From assembly GCA_021780075.1 (NCBI GenBank), contig JAJXZL010000002.1:1-64000 (forward strand): DNA of 64,000 nt. The letters run 5' to 3'. Under the pieces are notes generated by a model. The model was not told where the DNA came from and did no database searches. It was given only the letters and a program-made list of their open reading frames with translations. Source of the DNA: Acidobacteriota bacterium (GTDB taxonomy: Bacteria > Acidobacteriota > Terriglobia > Terriglobales > Acidobacteriaceae). Both the position numbers and the translations under genes were made by a program. This document shows, piece after piece, positions 8,246-16,720 of this stretch. Within the stretch, counting starts at the first letter, position 1. The number at the start of each line of letters is the position of its first letter.

Positions 8246-9763
8246 ATGTGCTCTCTTCCTCGCGAGAAGACCGGAAGAAACGACCGCTGCCCCTGTGGTA
8301 GTGGCAAGAAATACAAACAGTGCTGCCTGTCAAACTCAATCAGCGTCTTCTCTGGCGCGGGGATAACAGACACGCCATGGAGCAGGCAGCGCGATGCCTC
8401 GGACCGCCTCACTGTGGATTTGCAGAGGACTCTCAAGCGCATCTCCGGCGACTTAGGTGACTTGGTGCTCGATGGCTGGATAGACTTCAACCAAGATGAA
8501 GATCCCGTCTTCTTGAGTGAAATGCCGCATGAACTCAGCATCTTCAGTCCCTATCTACTGTTCGAGTGGACCCCGGAGAAACCCCTTCGCCGGGGCGCGA
8601 AGAAGGCGCAGGGCGGCTTGGTTGTTGAGGCTTATCTGAAGAAAGCCGCAAACCGTCTTTCCGCTCTTGAGCACTTGATTTTGGAGCAGGCGATCACGCG
8701 TCCGGTTAGCTTCTATGAGATTATCCGCGTCCATCCCGGACGGGGTGCGGTGCTGCGCGACATTCTGATCGGTGAAGAGACCGAGGTTGAGGAGCATTCG
8801 GGAAGCGCGATGATGCGGCCGGGAGATGTGCTCTATGCACAGCTTTGGATATTGCCTGAGGTCGCAACATTGGGGCGCTCCGCGCCGATCCCCATCCCTC
8901 CTGACAGGAAGGTCGAGATCATCAAGCTGCGAGGACAGTTGCAGCGCAAGATCAAAAAGCAGAATCGGGAGCTTTCTGCTGCTGACCTGAGGCGGTATAC
9001 CGACGAGATTCGCGCCGTCTACCTCGATATTCGCGATTCCCTGAGCAAACCGCCGAAGCTGCAAAATACCGATGGGGAGCCGTTTCTCTCGCACAAGATC
9101 CATTTCAATACTCAATCGGCGCAGTCGACTTTTGACGCCCTCGCTTCTCTGGCTTGGGGGGTGACCAAGGAGGAGTTACTCGAAGAGGCGGAGCAGAACT
9201 CCGACGGTTCGCTGCGCAGCATTGAATTCGCATGGCTCAAAGAGGGAAACAAGATGCACCCGGCCTGGGAGACCACCGTCCTGGGCCATGTGAAGATCTT
9301 CGGAAAGACGCTGCTGGTGGAAGTGAACTCGGCCAACCGCGCTAGGCGGATTCGGAAAGAGATTGAGCTGCGCCTGGGCTCCCAGGCGACACTCGTCGGT
9401 ACGGAAACGGAATCGCAGGACCAGATGCTGAAGCAGGCTGGGGAGGGGAAGATCTTTCGCGGCGCTGAAAAGGAAATCGATGAAGACGATTTGATGCGCG
9501 ATCCAGAAATCCGCCGTCAGATCGAGGCGCAGGTGCAGAAACAGATCGAGGGATGGATTCGCACCAAGGTTCCCGCTCTGGGCGGGCGCACACCGTTGCA
9601 GGCCGTCGCCGATCCTGATGGTAGAGAGATGGTCGAGGCCCTGCTGCAAGGCTGGGAGCGCCAGAGCGAAAGCCTAGGGGGCGCAGGCATTGTGCGTCCG
9701 AATATCAACGCGCTGCGTCGCCTGCTCAATCTTCCGGTGAAGACGGAATTCCTCTTGAAGTGA
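8246..9763 (+). CDS. SEC-C zinc-motif protein, 505 residues
   Basis: Residues 10-27 contain a SEC-C motif (GRNDRCPCGSGKKYKQCC; C15, C17, C26, C27), which in SecA and many unrelated proteins binds one zinc ion. The remaining 470 or so residues form a long uncharacterised region with no signal peptide or membrane segment. Near the C-terminus, the segment around PALGGRTPLQAVADPDGR and the following LLQGWE looks like the toxin-binding domain of Xre/MbcA/ParS antitoxins. That likeness is by eye. The start ATG at 8246 places the SEC-C motif at the very N-terminus. The gene lies in the repeat-bounded island with the 182-residue gene before it and a convergent ATPase after it. Role unknown; a defence or stress role is possible but unproven. 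Confidence 0.85.
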   Translation: MCSLPREKTGRNDRCPCGSGKKYKQCCLSNSISVFSGAGITDTPWSRQRDASDRLTVDLQRTLKRISGDLGDLVLDGWIDFNQDEDPVFLSEMPHELSIFSPYLLFEWTPEKPLRRGAKKAQGGLVVEAYLKKAANRLSALEHLILEQAITRPVSFYEIIRVHPGRGAVLRDILIGEETEVEEHSGSAMMRPGDVLYAQLWILPEVATLGRSAPIPIPPDRKVEIIKLRGQLQRKIKKQNRELSAADLRRYTDEIRAVYLDIRDSLSKPPKLQNTDGEPFLSHKIHFNTQSAQSTFDALASLAWGVTKEELLEEAEQNSDGSLRSIEFAWLKEGNKMHPAWETTVLGHVKIFGKTLLVEVNSANRARRIRKEIELRLGSQATLVGTETESQDQMLKQAGEGKIFRGAEKEIDEDDLMRDPEIRRQIEAQVQKQIEGWIRTKVPALGGRTPLQAVADPDGREMVEALLQGWERQSESLGGAGIVRPNINALRRLLNLPVKTEFLLK

Positions 9764-9842
9764 GGCGACCCAGAAGCATACCGCCTGCTGCTTCAGCGAA
9801 GGGGGCCGTGCAAAGGCTGTGTTCTCTGGGACGCGAGTAAGA

Positions 9843-11009
9843 TTATGTGACCGACCACAACGCCTTCGCCAACTCGACGACACCGATGGCATCCGTTCTG
9901 TCGTCGAGCGGAAATCGCTCGGTTCCTGGATACGCATAGAATCGCTTCTGCGGATTGAGATCGGCGCAGGCGGAATGGAAGCCACGCTCGACCTTCGGTG
10001 CCATGGTACGTTTGACCTCAATGGCCCACAGTTCTCCGCCGGGCAGAGTGAGAAGAAGGTCCACTTCGGTTCCGTTCGAGGTTCGATAGTAGTGCGCCTC
10101 GGTTCCGTCCGGCGCGGCAGTAATCAGAGTCTCAATAACAAAGCTCTCCCAGGTTTGGCCCACGACCGGATGACCAAGCAGCGCTTCCTTATCGCGAATG
10201 CCGAGCAGCGCGTGCGCAATGCCGCTATCGCGGACATACACCTTGGGCGATTTGACCAGCCGCTTGCCAACATTTCGATGCCATGCCGGCAAGCGCCGGA
10301 CGAGCAGCAGATCCACTAGAAGATCAAGATAACCGGCGATCGTCTTGCCATCGACAGCCAGACCGCGCGCCAAGGTGGCGGCGTTATGAATCTGCGCCTG
10401 ATTGTGCGCCAGCATCGTCCAGAATCGCCGCAGGGTCTCAGCGGGAATGCGGGGGCCGAATTGCGGGATGTCGCGCTCCAGGTAGGTGCGAACAAAATTG
10501 CGCCGCCAAATCAGACTAAGGTCATCGGACTCGGCCAGAAAACTGCGCGGAAATCCACCCCTGACCCAGAGCATCTCAAGAAAGGCTGGCTCGATCTCCA
10601 AAGCATCGAAGGGGCCGAGTTCGAGATAAGAGATGCGCCCCGCCAGACTCTCGCCGGATTGCTTGAGCAGATCCATGGCTGCCGATCCAAGCAGTAGAAA
10701 CCGGCCGTTGGCTTTTCCCTGCCGCCGCCCCCGATCGATGATTCCACGCAACTGCTGAAAGAGTTCCGGCACGCGGTGAACCTCATCGAGGATGACCAAC
10801 TCGTTTTCGTGGTCCGCGAGGTACTTGCTGGGATTAGAGAGCTTAGCACGGTCGTTCTCGTCCTCAAGGTCCAGGTAGATCGAAGCTGTCTGTTCGCCGA
10901 TTTCCAAAGCGAGGGTTGTCTTTCCAGCCTGGCGCGGACCCAACAAAACGACTGCCGGAGAATGGCGAAGTAGTTCGTTCAGTGGGGCACTGATACGACG
11001 CGAGATCAT
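9843..11009 (-). CDS. AAA-family ATPase with DUF4143 domain
   Basis: With the start at 11009 the product has 388 residues. A Walker A motif GPRQAGKT lies at residues 24-31 and a Walker B ELVILDEVHR at about 70-79. The C-terminal half has the DUF4143 pattern with a PD-(D/E)xK-like core (GTEVDLLL ... AIEVKR). Proteins of this AAA_14/DUF4143 family are common on genomic islands and are of unclear function. An in-frame TTG at 11027 would add six residues. I chose the ATG because a TATAAT hexamer lies just upstream of it, which would fit a leaderless message. It is transcribed towards the SEC-C gene, and its stop lies 80 bp from that gene's end. It is the last gene before the second 151-bp repeat. 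Confidence 0.9.
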   Translation of the reverse strand: MISRRISAPLNELLRHSPAVVLLGPRQAGKTTLALEIGEQTASIYLDLEDENDRAKLSNPSKYLADHENELVILDEVHRVPELFQQLRGIIDRGRRQGKANGRFLLLGSAAMDLLKQSGESLAGRISYLELGPFDALEIEPAFLEMLWVRGGFPRSFLAESDDLSLIWRRNFVRTYLERDIPQFGPRIPAETLRRFWTMLAHNQAQIHNAATLARGLAVDGKTIAGYLDLLVDLLLVRRLPAWHRNVGKRLVKSPKVYVRDSGIAHALLGIRDKEALLGHPVVGQTWESFVIETLITAAPDGTEAHYYRTSNGTEVDLLLTLPGGELWAIEVKRTMAPKVERGFHSACADLNPQKRFYAYPGTERFPLDDRTDAIGVVELAKALWSVT

Positions 11010-11083
11010 GCATGCAATTATAGACAATTACTCCACAAATGCATATTTAACTTCCGGGGCTGGCTAGACTGCGCTCCTATACT

Positions 11084-11234
11084 GGGTACAGTAGCGGTAC
11101 ACCCGTCAGCTTTTGCCTCCCCCGCCAAACTCGGTTAAACACCGCTCGCTCAACTATTTAGGACTTCGGCAAACTATGCTTACATTTTGTTTAATATCAA
11201 CAACTTAGCATGTTAGACTCGAACTCATAATCCC
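11084..11234 (+). repeat. 151-bp direct repeat, copy 2
   Basis: This is the second copy of the repeat at 7163-7313, about 93% identical and without gaps. Its last 11 bases, CTCATAATCCC, are also the start of the tRNA 3' fragment that follows. This fits the right-hand attachment site of an element that integrated in the anticodon loop of a tRNA gene. Confidence 0.88.
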
Positions 11235-11268
11235 TTGGTTGGGGGTTCGAATCCCTCCGGGCCCACCA
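11224..11268 (+). pseudogene. 3' half of a tRNA-CAT gene (attachment-site remnant)
   Basis: These 45 nt run from the anticodon loop CTCATAA through a T arm (GGGGG/CCCTC around TTCGAAT) to GGGCCCACCA. There is no matching 5' half: the bases upstream belong to the 151-bp repeat and cannot pair with the anticodon-stem 3' side TCCCT. The sequence differs from the intact tRNA at 7386 in both the anticodon stem and the T stem, so it derives from another tRNA gene with the same anticodon loop. Confidence 0.75.
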
Positions 11269-11785
11269 GTATAAGTTGCTATAAATCAGTAATATATCCA
11301 TGAAAAATAGGCTCCGCCTAGAGCTCGCTCCTCGGGCGGCGCCTGCTGTGGTGCATGTTTCTTACGTTGGAGTGCCCGGCAAATTATGTACCAGTGGATT
11401 GGGAGAGACTGGCGTCCACAACCGTGTGCGTCGATAGTTCGCACTGGAGGGCGGCCTCACGAACTAAAACGCCGAATTCATGCAGCTTCACCGTGCGTCT
11501 CGACGCTCGCTCAAGGCCGAATCTGGCAAACGATGAGAATCAATCTTCTCGATGCTGATTTAAGCTGAAAGGCTACGTGACTTAGACCATAGGGCGCAGG
11601 GACCGAAATGTCACATCCATAAAGATCGGCGCGCAAAATGGAGTGAGGCGCGGGCACAATCGCGACCGCTCCTTGCGTTACGCTTCCCTTACGTCGCGCG
11701 CTGTCGTCTTGGGTCCTCCGGTGTTATGAACAGGGCTCTGACTGGACTCCAGCTCGTTCACTGCCTAAGACGCATCGCAACGTCA
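11269..11785. other. Intergenic stretch without a recognisable gene
   Basis: I see no supported coding region, RNA or repeat here. Short open frames of about 60-70 codons occur on the plus strand, but they overlap each other and lack ribosome binding sites. It separates the putative island border from the minus-strand galactoside cluster. Confidence 0.4.
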
Positions 11786-14671
11786 CTACTGCCGAATCGC
11801 TGAGTTCGCCTCAAACATTGTCTTCCGAGCTTTGAGTGTCGTAGCGAGCTGTTCCTTCCCTTGCTGCATTGCCAGGTCCGCAGCTTCTTGTTCGGTTTCA
11901 ACCGCCTTATTGAAACCACCTGCTTCAGCGTATGCCGCAGCGAGTGTGCCTAGTATCCCCGGATCCTGCGCGTGTGTGAGCTGCACGGCATGTCCAGCGA
12001 GTTCTATTGCCTCTTGGCCATTACGAACCGCCGCATCAGTTGATGTTGCAAGAAGCCATGCCGCTGCGTTCAGCACTTGCGCATTGTCAGGTTCCTGCTT
12101 TAGCACATGACGCCAATGTGCAAGTCCCTCGGCAGGTTGCCCTCTCATCACCAAGGCCATTCCAAGGTGAAATTCTGCTCGAACCATATCCGGCGAGATC
12201 TGCAATGCCCGCTTGAACTCCGGAATTGCATCATCTATTCGACCTGTCTCTGCCAGAGCGGAGGCAAGGTCATTGTGCAATTCTGCCGATGTAGGGTTGG
12301 AACTGAGTGCCTTTTCCAGATGCGGAATTGCCTCATCTACGCGGTCTTTTGAGAGCAGTGCATGTCCGAGGTTGGCTTCGACCCCCACACACGATGGGTC
12401 GAGTTCGCTCGCTTTGGTGAAATCCTCGATAGCATCGTCAATCCTCTTTTGCATGGCCATCACAACACCCAAATTGTTGTAGGCATCGGCGTATTTAGGA
12501 TCGGATTTGATTGCCTTTCGATATTCATCCGCAGCCTGTTCGATTTGGTTATTAGAGGCCAACGCGAATCCAATATAGTTGTGCGCTTCTGCATAGTCGG
12601 GATTGATTTTTAGCGCCGTCTGAAACTGCTCAATGGCGTCTTCCAAATGCCCCTGTTCCGTAAGCGCACGTCCTAAGTTGCTGTACGCTTCAGCGTAGCC
12701 CGGTTTCTCTTCGATCGCCACGCGGTAGTGCTCCACGGCCTCGTCGGTGTGCCCTGCGCTTGTAAGCACAAAGCCAAGATTATTCTCCGCCTCTGCGTAG
12801 TCAGGTTGGGCTGCCAGCGCCTTGCGTAGCTCCACTATCGCCGCGTTTGGCTGACCAGCGCGCGCTAGCGTCTGTCCGTAGCTATTCATAGCGTGCGCAT
12901 CGTCTGGCTGCATCGCCAGCGCCTTGCGCCACTCCGTCAGCGCCGCTGCATACTCACCTTTCTTCGATAGGCCTACTGCCAAGTCAAATTGCTTGTAGAA
13001 ATCAACCGCAGGCGTATCGATGTGCTCAATTCCGCTCGGCTCCATATTTATGAACTCAGGAATATTCACTGCGCGGTTAGCCGCCGTCGAGTTCTCGATC
13101 AAAAGCGCAGGTGTGTCGTTGCCCTCCGCATCGATGTGCGTCAAATACATCTGCGTAAAAGGCGAGCGGCTTTTCGACGAAAACACCAGCCAACGTCCAT
13201 TTGGCGAAAAGCTGTGCCACGAGTTCATCAGCGCCGTATTGCAGTTCATCCGCCGCGCTACGCCGCCCTTTACCGGGACGATATAGAGTTTCCCATCAGG
13301 CCGCATCAACTGCCCGTTGCGCGCCTCTACAAACACAATCCACTTTCCGTCCGGTGATATCTTCGGGAAACTGTTACTCATTCCGTTCTGCGACGCACCC
13401 GCAATCGGCTCCGCCTGGCCGCCCTTCCCGCCGTTGAAGGGAATCCTATAGAGGTCGTACTGAATCTGCACCTCCAGTGGGTCGTTCGCATAAGCCGCCA
13501 TCTTGCCGTCCGCGCGAAATGGGTCTTTCGCTATCGCGCGCGAAAATACCAGGTATTTCCCGTCGGGACTCCACACAGCGTTCGACTGAATGTATTTTGG
13601 ATCGTCCGCGCCCGGCAGAGGCTGCAGCTTCTTCGTCGTGCGGTCGTACCAGGCAAGAATGCCGCGCGTGGGATAGAACACCTGCAGGAATCGATAGTCC
13701 TTAAAGTTCGAGACATAATAGAATTGCGATGTCTTAGCATTGGGCGGTCGGATCGTCGTCATCACATAGCGCCCATCCGGCGATACCTGTGACATGAATC
13801 CCACCCGTAGCTGCACACCCTCTTCGCCACGGAACTTCGACCACGACACCATGTTCTCGGTCCCGATCGACATCCGCTTCGCCACCTGCGTCAGCGCGTA
13901 CAGCCCCTTGTCGTTTTGCGGCCCATCCATATCCAGGCCCAAAGTCTTACCGTTCGCCGCAAACGAGTGGCAGTTCGCGCACGTGTGCAGATCGGTCATG
14001 ACCACGTGACTACTCGGCTCAGCCACATTGCGCACTCGCCACGCAATCAGCGGCACCGCATTAGCGGCCAGCGGCTTGATGAATCCCTTCTCCGTCTCTG
14101 ACGGCATCAATGGCACGTCGCGATAAAAAATCGGCGCGTTCACCGGGTCAGCCGAAACAGACATCTGCATCGTTCCGCTGGACACAGCCTTGCCCGCCGC
14201 CATTCCGCGAATCGTCACCGTCACAACGCCTCGCCCGGCCTGCTTCTTCACTGCGTCCCAGGTCGCCGCATCTGGCTTCCACGTATGCGCCGCGGCCTGC
14301 TCCGGAGTCAACTCCGGCAGTTTGTTGTTCGGCGAGATGCACCGCGGGTCGATCGTACCCACTTTCATCAACTCGCCTTTGGTGTCCACATGCAGCACCA
14401 TTGCGCTATTCGCAAATGCCACATCAACTCGCCACCCTGTTGCCGCCGTCGCCCTGTCGCGCCACAAGAATGTTGGCGCCTCCATGTCAGGTGGAAACAC
14501 CGACCTGTTCAGCGGATAGTCGATCGTGATCGCCGGTGCGTTTTCCTTCGCGGCCGCCAGCTGATTCGAGCCAAGAAATATGCCCGTTGCCAACGTACAT
14601 CCGCTTGCCACCAGCGCCGCAACGCCCGCGCTTGCGCGCAGGCGCGCGTTCACCCAACGAGTTATCTGCAT
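11786..14671 (-). CDS. Secreted CxxCH / beta-propeller / TPR protein
   Basis: The 961-residue product has a signal or membrane anchor (about residues 16-40) and an Ig-like region. A single CANCH motif at 231-235 fits c-type haem attachment. WD40-like/PD40 repeats of the TolB type (PDGKYLVFSR, PDGKWIVFVE, PNGRWLVFSS) follow to about residue 560. Ten or so tandem TPRs (for example NPDYAEAHNYIGFALA) run to the C-terminus. The combination suggests a periplasmic or surface scaffold that docks partners and may carry one haem. It lies 55 bp after the GH59 gene on the same strand and is the last gene of the cluster. What it does is not known; the haem is inferred from one motif only. Confidence 0.85.
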   Translation of the reverse strand: MQITRWVNARLRASAGVAALVASGCTLATGIFLGSNQLAAAKENAPAITIDYPLNRSVFPPDMEAPTFLWRDRATAATGWRVDVAFANSAMVLHVDTKGELMKVGTIDPRCISPNNKLPELTPEQAAAHTWKPDAATWDAVKKQAGRGVVTVTIRGMAAGKAVSSGTMQMSVSADPVNAPIFYRDVPLMPSETEKGFIKPLAANAVPLIAWRVRNVAEPSSHVVMTDLHTCANCHSFAANGKTLGLDMDGPQNDKGLYALTQVAKRMSIGTENMVSWSKFRGEEGVQLRVGFMSQVSPDGRYVMTTIRPPNAKTSQFYYVSNFKDYRFLQVFYPTRGILAWYDRTTKKLQPLPGADDPKYIQSNAVWSPDGKYLVFSRAIAKDPFRADGKMAAYANDPLEVQIQYDLYRIPFNGGKGGQAEPIAGASQNGMSNSFPKISPDGKWIVFVEARNGQLMRPDGKLYIVPVKGGVARRMNCNTALMNSWHSFSPNGRWLVFSSKSRSPFTQMYLTHIDAEGNDTPALLIENSTAANRAVNIPEFINMEPSGIEHIDTPAVDFYKQFDLAVGLSKKGEYAAALTEWRKALAMQPDDAHAMNSYGQTLARAGQPNAAIVELRKALAAQPDYAEAENNLGFVLTSAGHTDEAVEHYRVAIEEKPGYAEAYSNLGRALTEQGHLEDAIEQFQTALKINPDYAEAHNYIGFALASNNQIEQAADEYRKAIKSDPKYADAYNNLGVVMAMQKRIDDAIEDFTKASELDPSCVGVEANLGHALLSKDRVDEAIPHLEKALSSNPTSAELHNDLASALAETGRIDDAIPEFKRALQISPDMVRAEFHLGMALVMRGQPAEGLAHWRHVLKQEPDNAQVLNAAAWLLATSTDAAVRNGQEAIELAGHAVQLTHAQDPGILGTLAAAYAEAGGFNKAVETEQEAADLAMQQGKEQLATTLKARKTMFEANSAIRQ

Positions 14672-14726
14672 CGCTCACTGCTCCCGGCCCGTTTGCTTCG
14701 AGATCCAGGGCCGCTTCACTCCTGCG

Positions 14727-16712
14727 CTATGGTTCCACGCGTAAATTATCGAACTGCGTATGATCCCATTCCGTGCCCAGCCCGAACATGCCGCGCGTAT
14801 GCGCCTCGCTTTCTACTTGCGCCAGCACCTTGCCATCCAACCGCGCCGTCACCGTCGTGCCGCGAAACTCCAGTTCCATGCGGTACCATTTTGAAGCGCC
14901 CAGCTTTGCAAAGCCCGACGCCAGCGTCGCTGTCGGCTCCTCGTAGGTTGCGGAGAGTAACGCCCACGCGCCGTTTGGCTCCAGCCGCAGAAGATAACCG
15001 CTGGGCCACAGCGCCTTATCGTCGCTAAACGCATTCGCCGTATCGATCCGCCCCATCACAACTGCCGGAGCCTTCGAAAGGAAATGCACATCCGCACCCA
15101 CACGATAATCCGTCCATGTCTCTGATCCCGCAAGCGTGAACGGGTTCGGTAGCGGACTCCACGGCACTGGCTTCTCCGTCAGCACTTGCTCCAGGCACAG
15201 TCCCGCGCGTCCATCGCATTTGTGCGCTTCAAATGCGCCGTCCTGGTCTGCAAGATACTTCGGCGTACCACCCTCGCGCGTCGAATCAAAATCATCCGCG
15301 TACGGCAGTGGAAATCCTTTCGCCGGCGGCGGCATAGCCGTGCCTTTACCCTGCCCTGTCGTCGTGGTCAACGAGTAGATCGAATCCGGCTCAAACGTAT
15401 ACTTAAACTCGCCGCCCTTTACCTTCACATTTGCCACATTCTCAAATGTGTGCGTGTTATTTGTCTCCCAGATGTGCACCTCATCCGCGCTCAGTCCGCC
15501 CGACATCCTGAACTCCACCTTCTGCGGCTCTTTCGCGTCAATCGTCTCCAGCACCACACTCCAGTTCTTCTTGTCCGGCGAGCACAGTGATACGTAGCTG
15601 CCCTTGTCCGGCAGATACCCAGACGCCGCATCCAGATACTGCCATCCCGGCTGCGCAAACTGCGTTGTGTGTGCCGTCGCCCAGATCGTCCCTTGCACAA
15701 CATAGTGCCCTGACCATGGAGTATTCGCATACATCAGCCCGGAGCTAGGCGCCGCCAAATTGTCATAGTAGGAAGTGATTGGGCTCCAGATTTCCGTCGC
15801 TGTAAATGTGCCTTCGAGATAGTTGCGGTTGTACAGATGCGACAGAATGCGCCCGCCTAGCGGCCAGTCGCGAGTCACAAACGGCCCGCCGCCGCCATTC
15901 GGCTGGTCCTCGCTCGACCATAGTGGCTTGCCGGTCTTCCGCGCCGCGTCCGTCGTCGTCAGTCTTCCATTCACTAGCGGGTAGTGCACTCCGATTGCGT
16001 ATACATCCGCGTTCAACTCCGGATCCTTCAGCATCTCGTCTGCAATTGCCCACTGCCCGTCGCCCTCGCCCGGATATTCATCGCAGCACACGATCTTCGT
16101 TGTCAGATGCTCCACCTCAAGTCGGTTGTGCAACTCCTTCACATACGCCGTATCATATGGCCGTTCGTTCCACACGCCAGCCATGTCGATGTCCAGACCG
16201 TAATTGCGCTTCGCCATCTTAACGAAATCTGCAACATACTCGGCCATCTTTGCCGTGTACAGTGTGTCCTTCGCGCCAGGGTTCGGGTTCACCCAACGCG
16301 GCGCTCCCCACGGCAAAACCTCCAGCAATATATACGGATTCCGCTTGTGCGCCTCCGCCATCAGCCACCACTCGTAACCTCGGGTCACGTCGTGATCCGT
16401 CTCCGTGCGCATCGGGCTAGGCTCCGATCCGTCTGTCGAATTCACATCCGCACCAATCTCCACCTTCAGCCGTTGCAGCGCCGCGCCGTAGCCCGGCTTG
16501 AAGAGATAGTCCAGAATCTCGCTCCGTTGAGGTTCCGGATAATCGATTAGCAGCCGCGATGACGCGCCAGCACTCACCGCGCCCAGTCCGTCAAATAACC
16601 GCCCCGTGTAGTTGCCGTCTAGCATCACCCGCGTCGGTTTCTGCTGCGCCAGCACTGTGCCCAGCGCCAGCAGCGCTACAGCGCATCCCAAAGCTACTCT
16701 ATGCAACATCAT
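14727..16712 (-). CDS. GH59 galactosidase (galactocerebrosidase-like)
   Basis: The 661-residue secreted protein (signal peptide residues 1-22, VLAQQ) follows the layout of human galactocerebrosidase through most of its length, as far as I recall that sequence. Shared stretches include SRLLIDYPEPQRSEILDYLF, RGYEWWLMAEAHKRNP, PWSGHYVV and AHTTQFAQPGWQYL. The acid/base is E183 in WNER and the nucleophile is E268 in LWSSED. A C-terminal lectin-like domain ends in AQFDNL-type sequence (TQFDNLRVEP). GH59 enzymes release beta-linked galactose. In a bacterium without galactosylceramide the substrate is more likely a plant or microbial galactoside, which is inference. The gene starts 8 bp after the sugar permease stop, so the two are co-transcribed. 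Confidence 0.93.
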   Translation of the reverse strand: MMLHRVALGCAVALLALGTVLAQQKPTRVMLDGNYTGRLFDGLGAVSAGASSRLLIDYPEPQRSEILDYLFKPGYGAALQRLKVEIGADVNSTDGSEPSPMRTETDHDVTRGYEWWLMAEAHKRNPYILLEVLPWGAPRWVNPNPGAKDTLYTAKMAEYVADFVKMAKRNYGLDIDMAGVWNERPYDTAYVKELHNRLEVEHLTTKIVCCDEYPGEGDGQWAIADEMLKDPELNADVYAIGVHYPLVNGRLTTTDAARKTGKPLWSSEDQPNGGGGPFVTRDWPLGGRILSHLYNRNYLEGTFTATEIWSPITSYYDNLAAPSSGLMYANTPWSGHYVVQGTIWATAHTTQFAQPGWQYLDAASGYLPDKGSYVSLCSPDKKNWSVVLETIDAKEPQKVEFRMSGGLSADEVHIWETNNTHTFENVANVKVKGGEFKYTFEPDSIYSLTTTTGQGKGTAMPPPAKGFPLPYADDFDSTREGGTPKYLADQDGAFEAHKCDGRAGLCLEQVLTEKPVPWSPLPNPFTLAGSETWTDYRVGADVHFLSKAPAVVMGRIDTANAFSDDKALWPSGYLLRLEPNGAWALLSATYEEPTATLASGFAKLGASKWYRMELEFRGTTVTARLDGKVLAQVESEAHTRGMFGLGTEWDHTQFDNLRVEP

Positions 16713-16720
16713 CCGTCTCC

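Noticed and set aside
7386..11268. Simple attL/attR pair made by the intact tRNA and the tRNA 3' fragment
   Set aside because: The two 3' halves differ in anticodon stem and T stem, so they are not duplicates of one site. The shared core fits the two 151-bp repeats instead.
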